This document shows, one piece after another, positions 32,192-39,705 of a stretch of DNA of 64,000 nucleotides. Below the pieces are notes generated by a model, which ran no database searches, was not told the DNA's origin, and saw nothing but the letters and a program-made list of their open reading frames with translations. Source of the DNA: AA29 sp041481445 (GTDB taxonomy: Bacteria; Acidobacteriota; Vicinamibacteria; Fen-336); contig JBGPBV010000019.1 in the NCBI GenBank assembly GCA_041481445.1, positions 1-64,000 on the forward strand. The letters run 5' to 3'. The position numbers and the translations under genes are program-made. Numbering within the stretch: position 1 is the stretch's first letter; each line of letters opens with the position of its first letter.

Positions 32192-33493
32192 ATGCCGGCC
32201 TGGACGGAGACCTACCGGCGGCGCGTCACCAGCGCGGACGAGGCGCTCCGCAGCGTGCGCTCCGGCGACCACGTGTGGGTCCACGCCGGCTGCAACAACC
32301 CCGAGGAGCTGGTGCAGGCGATGGTGGCCCGGGCGGGCGAGCTGCGCGGGGTGGAGGTCAGCCACCTGATGACGTTCGGGAGCGCCGCCTACGCCGAGCC
32401 GCGCTACGCGGAGTCGTTCCGCCACCGCTCGCTCTTCACGGGCGCCAACGTCCGGGAGGCGGTTAACGACGGGCGCGCGGACTTCGTGCCCGTGCACCTC
32501 TCCGAGATCGCGGGGCTGCTGCGGAGCGGCGACCTGGCGGTGGACGTGGCCCTCGTGCACGTCTCCCCGCCCGACGAGCACGGCTTCTGCTCCTACGGCG
32601 TGGGGGTGGAGTGCACGAAGGCGGCGGCGGAGCGCGCGCGCACCGTGATCGCGCTGGTCAACCGGCAGATGCCGCGCTCGCTCGGCGACTCCTTCATCCA
32701 CGCCTCCCGGCTGACCCACGTGGTGGAGGTGGACCGTCCCGTCCGGGAGCTGCAGGGCGCCGGGCGGGTCGGACCGGTGGCGCGCGCGATCGGCGAGCAC
32801 GTCTCCTCCCTCATCGAGGACGGCTCCACCCTCCAGATGGGGATCGGCGAGATCCCCGATGCCGTCCTCCTGTTCCTCGGGGCCAAGCGCGACCTCGGCA
32901 TCCACACCGAGATGTTCTCGGACGGGGTGGTGGAGCTCTTCGAGCGGGGGGTCATCACGGGGGAGGCCAAGACGCTCCACCGGGGGAAGATCGTGGCCTC
33001 CTTCGTCCTCGGCTCGAAGCGGACGTTCGACTTCCTGAACAACAATCCCTTCGTCGAGTTCCACCCGACCGACTACGTCAACGACCCGTTCGTGATCGCC
33101 CAGAACAACGGCATGGTGGCCATCAACTCCGCCCTTGCCGTCGACCTCACCGGCCAGGTCTGCGCCGACTCGATCGGGCGCTCGATCTACTCCGGCTTCG
33201 GGGGCCAGCTCGACTTCATCCGCGGCTCCGCCCGGTCGAAGGGCGGCAAGCCCGTCATCGCCCTGCCTTCCACCGCGAAGGAGGGGCGCATCTCGAGGAT
33301 CGTGGACGCGCTCGGGGAGGGCTCGGGCGTGGTGACCACGCGCGCCGACGTCCATTACGTGGTGACCGAGTACGGCGTGGTCTCCCTGCACGGGCGGAGC
33401 CTGCGCGAGCGCGCGGCCGCCCTGATCGAGATCGCCCATCCCGATTTCCGCGACGACCTGCGGCAGGCCGCCCGCCGGCGCAAGATCATGTAG
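32192..33493 (+). CDS. Acetyl-CoA hydrolase/4-hydroxybutyrate CoA-transferase family protein
   Basis: 433 aa. The start is taken at the ATG 32192; the GTG at 32183 overlapping the ald stop would add three residues. The family I CoA-transferase features are present: GIGEIPDAVLLFLG (CoA-binding glycines), DLGIHTEMFSDGVVEL with the probable catalytic Glu of HTEM, and the late EYGVVSLHGRSLRERA. It swaps CoA between acyl groups, such as acetate with succinyl-CoA or 4-hydroxybutyryl-CoA. With KOR producing acyl-CoA it may recover energy from succinyl-CoA or acetyl-CoA (inference). Last gene of the operon. Confidence 0.85.
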   Translation: MPAWTETYRRRVTSADEALRSVRSGDHVWVHAGCNNPEELVQAMVARAGELRGVEVSHLMTFGSAAYAEPRYAESFRHRSLFTGANVREAVNDGRADFVPVHLSEIAGLLRSGDLAVDVALVHVSPPDEHGFCSYGVGVECTKAAAERARTVIALVNRQMPRSLGDSFIHASRLTHVVEVDRPVRELQGAGRVGPVARAIGEHVSSLIEDGSTLQMGIGEIPDAVLLFLGAKRDLGIHTEMFSDGVVELFERGVITGEAKTLHRGKIVASFVLGSKRTFDFLNNNPFVEFHPTDYVNDPFVIAQNNGMVAINSALAVDLTGQVCADSIGRSIYSGFGGQLDFIRGSARSKGGKPVIALPSTAKEGRISRIVDALGEGSGVVTTRADVHYVVTEYGVVSLHGRSLRERAAALIEIAHPDFRDDLRQAARRRKIM

Positions 33494-33527
33494 CCACGGC
33501 CGCGCGCGAGATGCGGGTCGGCCGCGC

Positions 33528-33755
33528 TCAGACCTCGACCGCCTGCTGGACGAACTCCTCGGCCTCGAGCAGGTCCTGCTCCCGGGCCAGCGCGCGCAGC
33601 GCCTCCTCCTCGAGGGAGGCCAGGTGGGCGAAGAGCCGCCGCTCCTCGGGGTCGGGAGTGAGGCGGGCGGCCTCGGCGAGCAGGTCGTGGGCCCCGCTCT
33701 CCGCCCGGACCACCTCGCGGAGGATCTCGCGGCGCGTCATTCCGGGACGAAGCAT
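33528..33755 (-). CDS. Small ferritin/rubrerythrin-like helical protein
   Basis: 75 aa; GGGAGG before the ATG. Two long helices with rubrerythrin-like spacing of acids: REVVRAESGAHDLLAEAA, then RRLFAHLASLEEEALRALAREQDL. The E-x6-7-L ... F-x2-L-x2-E-E-x2-L pattern resembles half of a ferritin-like di-iron four-helix bundle, so it may dimerise. Only some of the usual di-iron ligands are present (no clear second ExxH), so iron binding is uncertain. It is convergent with the CoA-transferase and divergent from the dehydrogenase at 33944. Confidence 0.65.
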   Translation of the reverse strand: MLRPGMTRREILREVVRAESGAHDLLAEAARLTPDPEERRLFAHLASLEEEALRALAREQDLLEAEEFVQQAVEV

Positions 33756-33943
33756 GGCGACCTCCCAAGGACGGGGCTGGTCACAGTCTCGGCCGCCGCC
33801 GGCCGTGCGCCCATGGGCCGTGGGTTCCAGGAGGCCGCGCGTGCCCCGCGACGGGGCGATGGTGCATGGGATCCATTCCCTGCCCGGTCCGAGGCTCGCA
33901 TCCTCCGAGGTGCAGGCGGTGCCGCCCCGCCGGAGGAGGCCCC

Positions 33944-35113
33944 ATGAAGGCGTACCGCATCGGCTGGCTGCCCGGCGACGGGATCGGCCGCGAGGTGATG
34001 GAGGCGGTCCGGCTCGTCCTCGACGCGCTGCCCTTCCGCGCCGACTACGTCGAAGGTGAGATCGGCTGGGACCTCTGGTGCCGCGAGGGCGACGCCCTGC
34101 CCGCGCGCACGATCGCGATGCTCGGGAGCGTCGACGCCGCCCTCTTCGGCGCCGTGACCTCGAAGCCGGTGGCGGCGGCGGAGGCGGAGCTCGCCCCCGC
34201 CCTGCGCGGCACCGGCCTGGCCTACCGGTCGCCGATCGTGCGCATGCGCCAGCTCTTCGACCTCTACGTCTGCCTCCGCCCGTGCAAGGCCTACCCCGGC
34301 AACCCGATCAACTACCGCGAGGGGATCGACATCGCCGTGGTCCGGGAGAATACCGAGGACCTCTACGCGGGGGTGGAGTTCGCGCCGGTGCCGGCGGAGC
34401 TCGCGCGGACGCTGGCCCGCCTCTCCCCCGCCTTCCATCCCTTCGCCGACCTCGAGGGCGACCAGTACGCGGTCTCCTGCAAGATCAACACGCGGCGCGG
34501 CTCGGAGCGGATCGCGCGCGCCGCCTTCGACCTCGCGCGGCATCGCCGGGGGAAGGTGACGATCGTCCACAAGGCCAACGTGGTGCGCGCCGCCGACGGC
34601 CTCTTCCTGGAGGAGGCGCGGCGGGTCGGCCGCGACTATCCGGACGTCTCCTGCGACGACGCGAACGTGGACGCGATCGGGATGTGGCTGCTCAAGGACC
34701 CCCTCAAGTACGACGTGCTCCTGGCCCCGAACCTCTACGGCGACATCGTCTCCGACCTCTGCGCGCAGATGGTGGGCGGGCTGGGCTTCGGGTGCTCGGG
34801 CAACATCGGGGACCGGCTGGCCGTGTTCGAGCCGACCCACGGCTCCGCGCCCCGGCACGCCGGTCACGGCCGCGCCAACCCGATCGCGACCATCCTGGCC
34901 GCCCGGATGATGCTCGAGTGGCTCGGAGAGGCCGGGGAGTCGCAGCGCCTGGAGCGGGCGGTGGCGGGCGTGATCGCCCAGGGACGCGTCCGCACCTACG
35001 ACATGGGTGGCCGCGCCTCCACCCTCGACATGGCGCGCGCGGTGGCGGACGCCCTCGGGGAGGGCCGGACGGCGGGCGCCCGGGCCGGCGCGCTCGAGGG
35101 AGGGGCCCGGTGA
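33944..35113 (+). CDS. Isocitrate/isopropylmalate dehydrogenase family enzyme (isocitrate-type)
   Basis: 389 aa; GGAGGAGG before the ATG. Beta-decarboxylating dehydrogenase: GWLPGDGIGREVMEA, substrate loop YRSPIVRMRQLFDLYVCLRP, VVRENTEDLYAGVEF, catalytic Lys/Tyr regions, and NLYGDIVSDLCAQMVGGLGF. The RSPIV...R loop and ENTEDLYAG are closer to isocitrate or homoisocitrate dehydrogenases than to LeuB, which suggests isocitrate. The following genes (methylisocitrate-lyase-like, aconitase/LeuCD-like) fit a tricarboxylate pathway. The exact substrate and NAD/NADP preference are not certain. Confidence 0.8.
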   Translation: MKAYRIGWLPGDGIGREVMEAVRLVLDALPFRADYVEGEIGWDLWCREGDALPARTIAMLGSVDAALFGAVTSKPVAAAEAELAPALRGTGLAYRSPIVRMRQLFDLYVCLRPCKAYPGNPINYREGIDIAVVRENTEDLYAGVEFAPVPAELARTLARLSPAFHPFADLEGDQYAVSCKINTRRGSERIARAAFDLARHRRGKVTIVHKANVVRAADGLFLEEARRVGRDYPDVSCDDANVDAIGMWLLKDPLKYDVLLAPNLYGDIVSDLCAQMVGGLGFGCSGNIGDRLAVFEPTHGSAPRHAGHGRANPIATILAARMMLEWLGEAGESQRLERAVAGVIAQGRVRTYDMGGRASTLDMARAVADALGEGRTAGARAGALEGGAR

Positions 35114-36045
35114 AGAGGACCACGATCCTGCGGCAGGCGATCGAGGAGCGGCGCGCCGTCGTCGTGCCCGGCGCCCACGACGCGCTCTGCGCGCGCGTGA
35201 TCGAGTCCTGCGGCTTCGAGGCCGTCCAGGTCTCCGGGTTCGGCCTGGCCGGCTCGCTCCTGGCCCGTCCCGACACCGGGCTCGTCCAGATGAAGGACGT
35301 CCTCGACCTGACCTGGAACGTCGTCCAGGCCGTCCACGTCCCGGTGATGGCGGACGTCGACACCGGGGGCGGCAACGCGATCAACGCCGCCGCCGTCACC
35401 GAGCGCGTGGTGGCCATGGGCGCGGCGGGGATGAACATCGAGGACCAGGTGTTCCCGAAGCGCTGCGGGCACATGGCGGGCAAGGAGGTCGTGTCGGCGG
35501 AGGAGATGGCGGGCAAGGTCCGGGCCTGCGCGGCCACGCGCGACCGCCTCGATCCCGACTTCGTCATCAACGCGCGCACCGACGCCTGTGCCCCCCTCGG
35601 ACTGGACGAGGCCATCCGGCGCTGCAACGTCTACCTCGAGGCGGGAGCCGACCTCGCGTTCATCGACGGGATCCGGACACGGGCGGACATCGAGAAGGCG
35701 GCCCGCGAGGTGCGCGGGCCCCTCTCGGTGAACCAGATGGACGGCGTCACCGGCGTCCGGACGGAGCTGGTGCCGATCGCGCATCTCGCGCGCTTGGGCA
35801 TCGGCCGCGTCTCCATCCCGGTGGCCTCGATCCTGGTCGTGCACAAGGCGCTGACGGACTTCTTCCGCGCCCTCCGCGTCGCCCCGGAAGGGAACCTCAC
35901 CGGGCAGACGCACTGGATCACCTCGTTCGAGGACTACACCGCGTTCGTGGGCCTGCCCGAGTACCGGACGCTGGAGAGCCTCTATCTCCCGTCCGCGGAA
36001 CTGGAGGCGCGGTATCGGGCGGGCAAGGAGCCGGTGGAGGCCTGA
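35110..36045 (+). CDS. Isocitrate lyase/PEP mutase superfamily carbon-carbon lyase (PrpB-like)
   Basis: 311 aa; GTG start overlapping the dehydrogenase stop (GTGA). TIM barrel with the metal site ADVDTGGGNA, IEDQVFPKRCGHMAGKEVV carrying the catalytic cysteine of lyases (KRCGH), and ARTDACAPLGLDEAIRR. The cysteine excludes PEP mutase and points to a lyase such as 2-methylisocitrate lyase, 2,3-dimethylmalate lyase or oxaloacetase-like enzymes. Placed between an isocitrate-type dehydrogenase and a two-subunit aconitase-family hydratase, it may cleave a methylated or plain (iso)citrate or dimethylmalate. Confidence 0.8.
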   Translation: MKRTTILRQAIEERRAVVVPGAHDALCARVIESCGFEAVQVSGFGLAGSLLARPDTGLVQMKDVLDLTWNVVQAVHVPVMADVDTGGGNAINAAAVTERVVAMGAAGMNIEDQVFPKRCGHMAGKEVVSAEEMAGKVRACAATRDRLDPDFVINARTDACAPLGLDEAIRRCNVYLEAGADLAFIDGIRTRADIEKAAREVRGPLSVNQMDGVTGVRTELVPIAHLARLGIGRVSIPVASILVVHKALTDFFRALRVAPEGNLTGQTHWITSFEDYTAFVGLPEYRTLESLYLPSAELEARYRAGKEPVEA

Positions 36046-36068
36046 CCTTCCTCCGGGGGGAGATGCCG

Positions 36069-37358
36069 ATGCCGATGACCGTGGTCGAGAAGATCCTGGC
36101 CCGGGCCAGCGCCTGCGCGGAGGTCGCGCCGGGCGACGTGGTCGAGCCCTCCGTGGACCTCGCGATGTCCCACGAGAACGCCGCGCTGGTGATCGACCGG
36201 TTCCTGGACGTGTTCGCGGGCACCTCGCTCGTGCCGCGCCTGTGGGATCCCGGCCGTATCGCGATCGTGTTCGACCACCGCGTGCCGGCGGAGTCGGCCA
36301 AGACCGCCACCAACCAGAAGCGCGTGCGCGAGTTCGTGGCCGCCCACGGCATCGGGCGCTTCCACGACATCCGGGGGGACGTGGGGGGGATCTGCCACCA
36401 GGTCCTGGCCGAGAACGGCTACGTGCGTCCGGGGGCGGTGGTGGTGGGCACCGACTCGCACACCACGAGCCACGGCGCCCTCGGCGCCTTCGCCTTCGGC
36501 ATCGGGGCCACGGAGATGGCGAGCGTCTGGGCCCTGGGAATCGCGCCGGGAGTGGAGGTGCCGGAGACGATCCGCGTCGAGGTGACGGGCACGCTCCCGC
36601 CCTGCGTGGCACCCAAGGACCTCGTCCTGCACCTGATCGGCCGCCTGGGGGCGGAGGGGGCCAACTTCCGCGTGATCGAGTTCCACGGGGAGGCCGTCCG
36701 CGCCATGCCGACCTCCGGCCGGCTCGTCCTGTGCAACATGAGCGTGGAGGCGGGCGCCACCTCCGGGATCGTCCCCGCGGACGGGGAGACGGCGCGCTAC
36801 CTGCGCGAGGAGGCGGGCGTCGCCGACGCGCTCGACCTGGTGCAGCCGGACCCGGACGCCCGCTACGCGCGGACGCTGGAGATCGACGTCACCGGCCTGG
36901 CTCCCCAGGTGGCCTGCCCGCACGCGGTGGACAACGTCCGGCCGGTGGACGCGGTGGCCGGCGTACGCGTCCACCAGGTCGTGATCGGCTCGTGCACGAA
37001 CGGGCGCCTGGACGACATCGCCGTCGCCGCGCGGGCGGTGGCCGGGCGCAAGGTGGCGGCGGGGACGCGGCTGCTCGTCTTCCCCGCCTCCGCCCGCGTG
37101 TACCAGGAGGCGGTGGAGAAGGGGTTCGTCACCCTGCTCTCTCAGGCGGGGGCGGTGGTGATGAACCCCGGGTGCGGCCCCTGCCTCGGCGTCCACGAGG
37201 GCGCGCTGGGCGACGGCGAGGTCGCCCTGTCCACCACCAACCGCAATTTCAAGGGTCGGATGGGCAACCCCAGGGCCGAGGTGTACCTCTGCTCGCCGGA
37301 GGTGGCGGCGGCCTCCGCGATCGCGGGCGTGATCACCGACCCCCGGCGCGCGATCTGA
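36069..37358 (+). CDS. Aconitase-superfamily hydratase, large subunit (LeuC/homoaconitase type)
   Basis: 429 aa from 36069, about 6 bases after GGGGGAG; the ATGs at 36063 and 36075 are also possible. Signatures: IVFDHRVPAESAKTATNQK, GTDSHTTSHGALGAFAFGIG, and the [4Fe-4S] cysteines in GSCTNGRLDD and NPGCGPCLG. It needs the small subunit encoded 10 bp downstream. The family contains 3-isopropylmalate dehydratase, homoaconitase, two-subunit aconitase and dimethylmaleate hydratase. With the neighbouring dehydrogenase and lyase, a role on (methyl)citrate/isocitrate or dimethylmalate is as likely as leucine synthesis. Confidence 0.82.
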   Translation: MPMTVVEKILARASACAEVAPGDVVEPSVDLAMSHENAALVIDRFLDVFAGTSLVPRLWDPGRIAIVFDHRVPAESAKTATNQKRVREFVAAHGIGRFHDIRGDVGGICHQVLAENGYVRPGAVVVGTDSHTTSHGALGAFAFGIGATEMASVWALGIAPGVEVPETIRVEVTGTLPPCVAPKDLVLHLIGRLGAEGANFRVIEFHGEAVRAMPTSGRLVLCNMSVEAGATSGIVPADGETARYLREEAGVADALDLVQPDPDARYARTLEIDVTGLAPQVACPHAVDNVRPVDAVAGVRVHQVVIGSCTNGRLDDIAVAARAVAGRKVAAGTRLLVFPASARVYQEAVEKGFVTLLSQAGAVVMNPGCGPCLGVHEGALGDGEVALSTTNRNFKGRMGNPRAEVYLCSPEVAAASAIAGVITDPRRAI

Positions 37359-37368
37359 GGAGGGAGCG

Positions 37369-37890
37369 ATGGCCAAGGCGGTGCTGGCGCTCGGCGACGA
37401 CGTCTCGACGGACGCGATCTATCCCGGCCGCTACATGGCGACGGTGCTGCCCACGGAGACGCCGGCGTTCGCCTTCGCCGACCTCGCCGACTTCAACGCG
37501 CGCCTGCGCGCCGGGGAGTTCCCTCCCGGCAGCGTGGTGGTCGCCGGGCGCAATTTCGGTTGCGGCTCCTCGCGCGAGCAGGCGGCCTCCTGCCTCCAGG
37601 GCCACGGCCTGGTCGTGGTCGCGAAGGGCTTCGCGCGCATATTCCTCCTCAACGCCATCAACGTCGGCCTGCCCGTGTTCCTCGTTCCCGAGATGGAGGC
37701 GGTGGAGGGGGACGAGCTCGAGGTCTCGGCCACCGACGTCCTGAACCGGACGAGCGGCCGCGCGTTCGTGGTCCGGCCGCTGCCGGCGGCGCGCCAGGCG
37801 ATCCTGGACGCGGGCGGCCTCGTCGAGTACACGCGCCGGCGACTGCGCCAGGGGGCGGGGCCGGCCCTCCCCGGGGCCCCGGGATGCTGA
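37369..37890 (+). CDS. Aconitase-superfamily hydratase, small (swivel) subunit, LeuD type
   Basis: 173 aa; GAGGAGGGAG before the ATG. Swivel domain with the GDDVSTDAIYPGRYM opening and the signature GRNFGCGSSREQA (substrate-binding loop), then AKGFARIFLLNAINVGLP. It pairs with the large subunit just upstream. The loop that sets substrate range (YPGRYMATVLPTETPAF) is short, as in the archaeal/homoaconitase-type and dimethylmaleate-hydratase-type small subunits. The stop lies inside the following hemerythrin gene. Confidence 0.83.
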   Translation: MAKAVLALGDDVSTDAIYPGRYMATVLPTETPAFAFADLADFNARLRAGEFPPGSVVVAGRNFGCGSSREQAASCLQGHGLVVVAKGFARIFLLNAINVGLPVFLVPEMEAVEGDELEVSATDVLNRTSGRAFVVRPLPAARQAILDAGGLVEYTRRRLRQGAGPALPGAPGC

Positions 37891-38339
37891 AGCGCGACGC
37901 CGTGGCGCGCCGCCGTCCCGGCGAGACGGCCGAGCTCGTCCTGGAGGAGCATCGCGCCCTGCAGTCCCTGATCGCCGACATCGACGCGATCCTCCTCATC
38001 ACCACCCCCTCCCGCATCCCGTCCTCGCTCTTCCCGCGCCTGGCCGACCTCGAGGTGGCGCTGGAGGCTCATTTCGCGCACGAGGAGGACGGCGGCCTGT
38101 TCGAGCAGCTCGTGGAGGAGGCGCCGGAGACGGCCGTAGCCGCCGCCGCCCTCCTCCGCGAGCATCGCCGCCTGCGGGCGCGGACGGCCGCGCTGCGCAC
38201 GCGCGCGCTCGTGGCCGGCGGCGGGCCCGCCCTGGCCACCTCCGTGCGCCGCCTCCTGCGCGACCTGGTGAGGCACGAGAGCCGGGAGAACGAGCTGCTG
38301 CTGGCCGTGCTCGACACCGCGAGCGCCGCCCTGGACTGA
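37884..38339 (+). CDS. Hemerythrin HHE-domain protein (second)
   Basis: 151 aa, overlapping the hydratase small subunit by 7 bp. Pattern EEHRALQSLI (about residue 22), HFAHEEDGGLFEQL, LLREHRRLR and RHESRENELLL gives the H...HxxxE...H...HxxxE ligand set for a di-iron site. Because it is translationally coupled to an oxygen-sensitive [4Fe-4S] hydratase, it may protect or repair that cluster, or sense O2/NO (inference). Confidence 0.85.
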   Translation: MLKRDAVARRRPGETAELVLEEHRALQSLIADIDAILLITTPSRIPSSLFPRLADLEVALEAHFAHEEDGGLFEQLVEEAPETAVAAAALLREHRRLRARTAALRTRALVAGGGPALATSVRRLLRDLVRHESRENELLLAVLDTASAALD

Positions 38340-38416
38340 GCGCGTCCTTCGTCCGGTTCGCACGGATCATGGCGGTCGCTCGCCTCCGGCCGGAGATTGG
38401 CCTCGGGAGGGCGAGC

Positions 38417-39703
38417 ATGAGCAGCAAGCCGTACAACTCGTTCGAAGTCGCACAAGGGCAGTTCGACCGGGCGGCCGGGACGCTCGGCCTGGACCAGGCG
38501 ACCCGGGACCTCCTGCGCTGGCCCCTGCGCGAATACGCGTTCGCGATCCCCGTGCGCATGGATGACGGCCACGTGAAGGTCTTCCGGGGCTTCCGCGTGC
38601 AGCACAACGATGCGCGCGGCCCGAGCAAGGGCGGGATCCGGTTCCACCCCCAGGAGACCCTCGACACCATCCGCGCCCTCGCCATGTGGATGAGCTGGAA
38701 GTGCGCGGTGGTGGACATCCCCCTGGGCGGGGCCAAGGGGGGCGTGGTCTGCGACCCCCACAACCTCTCGCCGCGCGAGCAGGAGCTCCTCTGCCGCGGC
38801 TGGGTGCGCCAGGTGGCGCGGGACGTGGGGCCCTTCCGCGACGTGCCCGCCCCCGACGTGATGACCACCGGCCAGCACATGCTCTGGATGCTCGACGAGT
38901 TCGAGGTCGTCCAGGGCGGCCGCTTCCCCGGCTTCATCACCGGCAAGCCCGTCGGCATGGGCGGCTCGCTCGGGCGCACCGAGGCCACCGGGTACGGCGT
39001 GGTCTTCACCCTGCGCGAGGCCCTGCGCGAGACCGGCGTCCGGCTCGAGAGCACGCGGGCGAGCGTGCAGGGCTTCGGCAACGTGGCGCAGTTCGCGATC
39101 CGGCTCTACCAGCAGATGGGCGGACGGGTGGTGTGCGTCTCCTCCTGGGACCAGCGCGACCAGAAGGCCTACGCGCTGCGCCGCGAGGAGGGAGTCGACC
39201 TCGAGGCCCTGCTCGGGATCACCGATCAGTTCGGCGGCATCGACAAGGACCAGGCCCGCCGGATGGGGTACGAGGTGGCCCCGGGCGAGGCCTGGATCGA
39301 GCAGAAGGTGGACATCCTGATCCCGGCCGCCCTCGAGAACCAGGTCACCGCGGAGACGGCGCGGCGCGTGCACGCGGGCGTCCGCTTCGTGGCGGAAGGG
39401 GCCAACGGGCCCACGACCCCGGAGGCGGACGCCCTGCTGCGCGAGCGGGACGTCATGGTGATCCCGGACTTCCTGGCCAACGCGGGGGGCGTGACCTGCA
39501 GCTACTTCGAGCAGGTCCAGAGCAACGCGAACTACTTCTGGGAGAAGGACGAGGTGCTGGGCAAGCTCGACGTCAGGATGACCTCCGCCTACCAGGCGGT
39601 GAGCGACCTGGCCCGGCGCCGCCGCCTCCCTCTGCGCGACGCCGCCTATCTGATCGCGGTCGAGCGCGTGGCCCGAGCCTGCCGCGATCGCGGATGGGTC
39701 TGA
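38417..39703 (+). CDS. gdhA: Glutamate dehydrogenase
   Basis: 428 aa; GGGAGG before the ATG at 38417, which is preferred to an upstream ATG at 38369. Hexameric-type GDH signatures: RGPSKGGIRFHP, PLGGAKGGVVCDP with the catalytic lysine, PAPDVMTTGQHM, the NAD(P) loop QGFGNVAQFA and EGANGPTTPEAD. It interconverts glutamate and 2-oxoglutarate plus ammonia. The product 2-oxoglutarate is the likely substrate of KOR in the upstream operon. The length (about 420) matches the NAD- or dual-specific class II hexamers. Confidence 0.92.
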   Translation: MSSKPYNSFEVAQGQFDRAAGTLGLDQATRDLLRWPLREYAFAIPVRMDDGHVKVFRGFRVQHNDARGPSKGGIRFHPQETLDTIRALAMWMSWKCAVVDIPLGGAKGGVVCDPHNLSPREQELLCRGWVRQVARDVGPFRDVPAPDVMTTGQHMLWMLDEFEVVQGGRFPGFITGKPVGMGGSLGRTEATGYGVVFTLREALRETGVRLESTRASVQGFGNVAQFAIRLYQQMGGRVVCVSSWDQRDQKAYALRREEGVDLEALLGITDQFGGIDKDQARRMGYEVAPGEAWIEQKVDILIPAALENQVTAETARRVHAGVRFVAEGANGPTTPEADALLRERDVMVIPDFLANAGGVTCSYFEQVQSNANYFWEKDEVLGKLDVRMTSAYQAVSDLARRRRLPLRDAAYLIAVERVARACRDRGWV

Positions 39704-39705
39704 GG

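Noticed and set aside
33497..33527. Terminator between the CoA-transferase and the small convergent gene
   Set aside because: Only short GGCCG/CGGCC arms with a 16-base loop and no T-run; too weak to call.
35110..36045. PEP mutase or phosphonopyruvate hydrolase
   Set aside because: The KRCGH catalytic cysteine motif of the lyase branch is present. No phosphonate genes are nearby.
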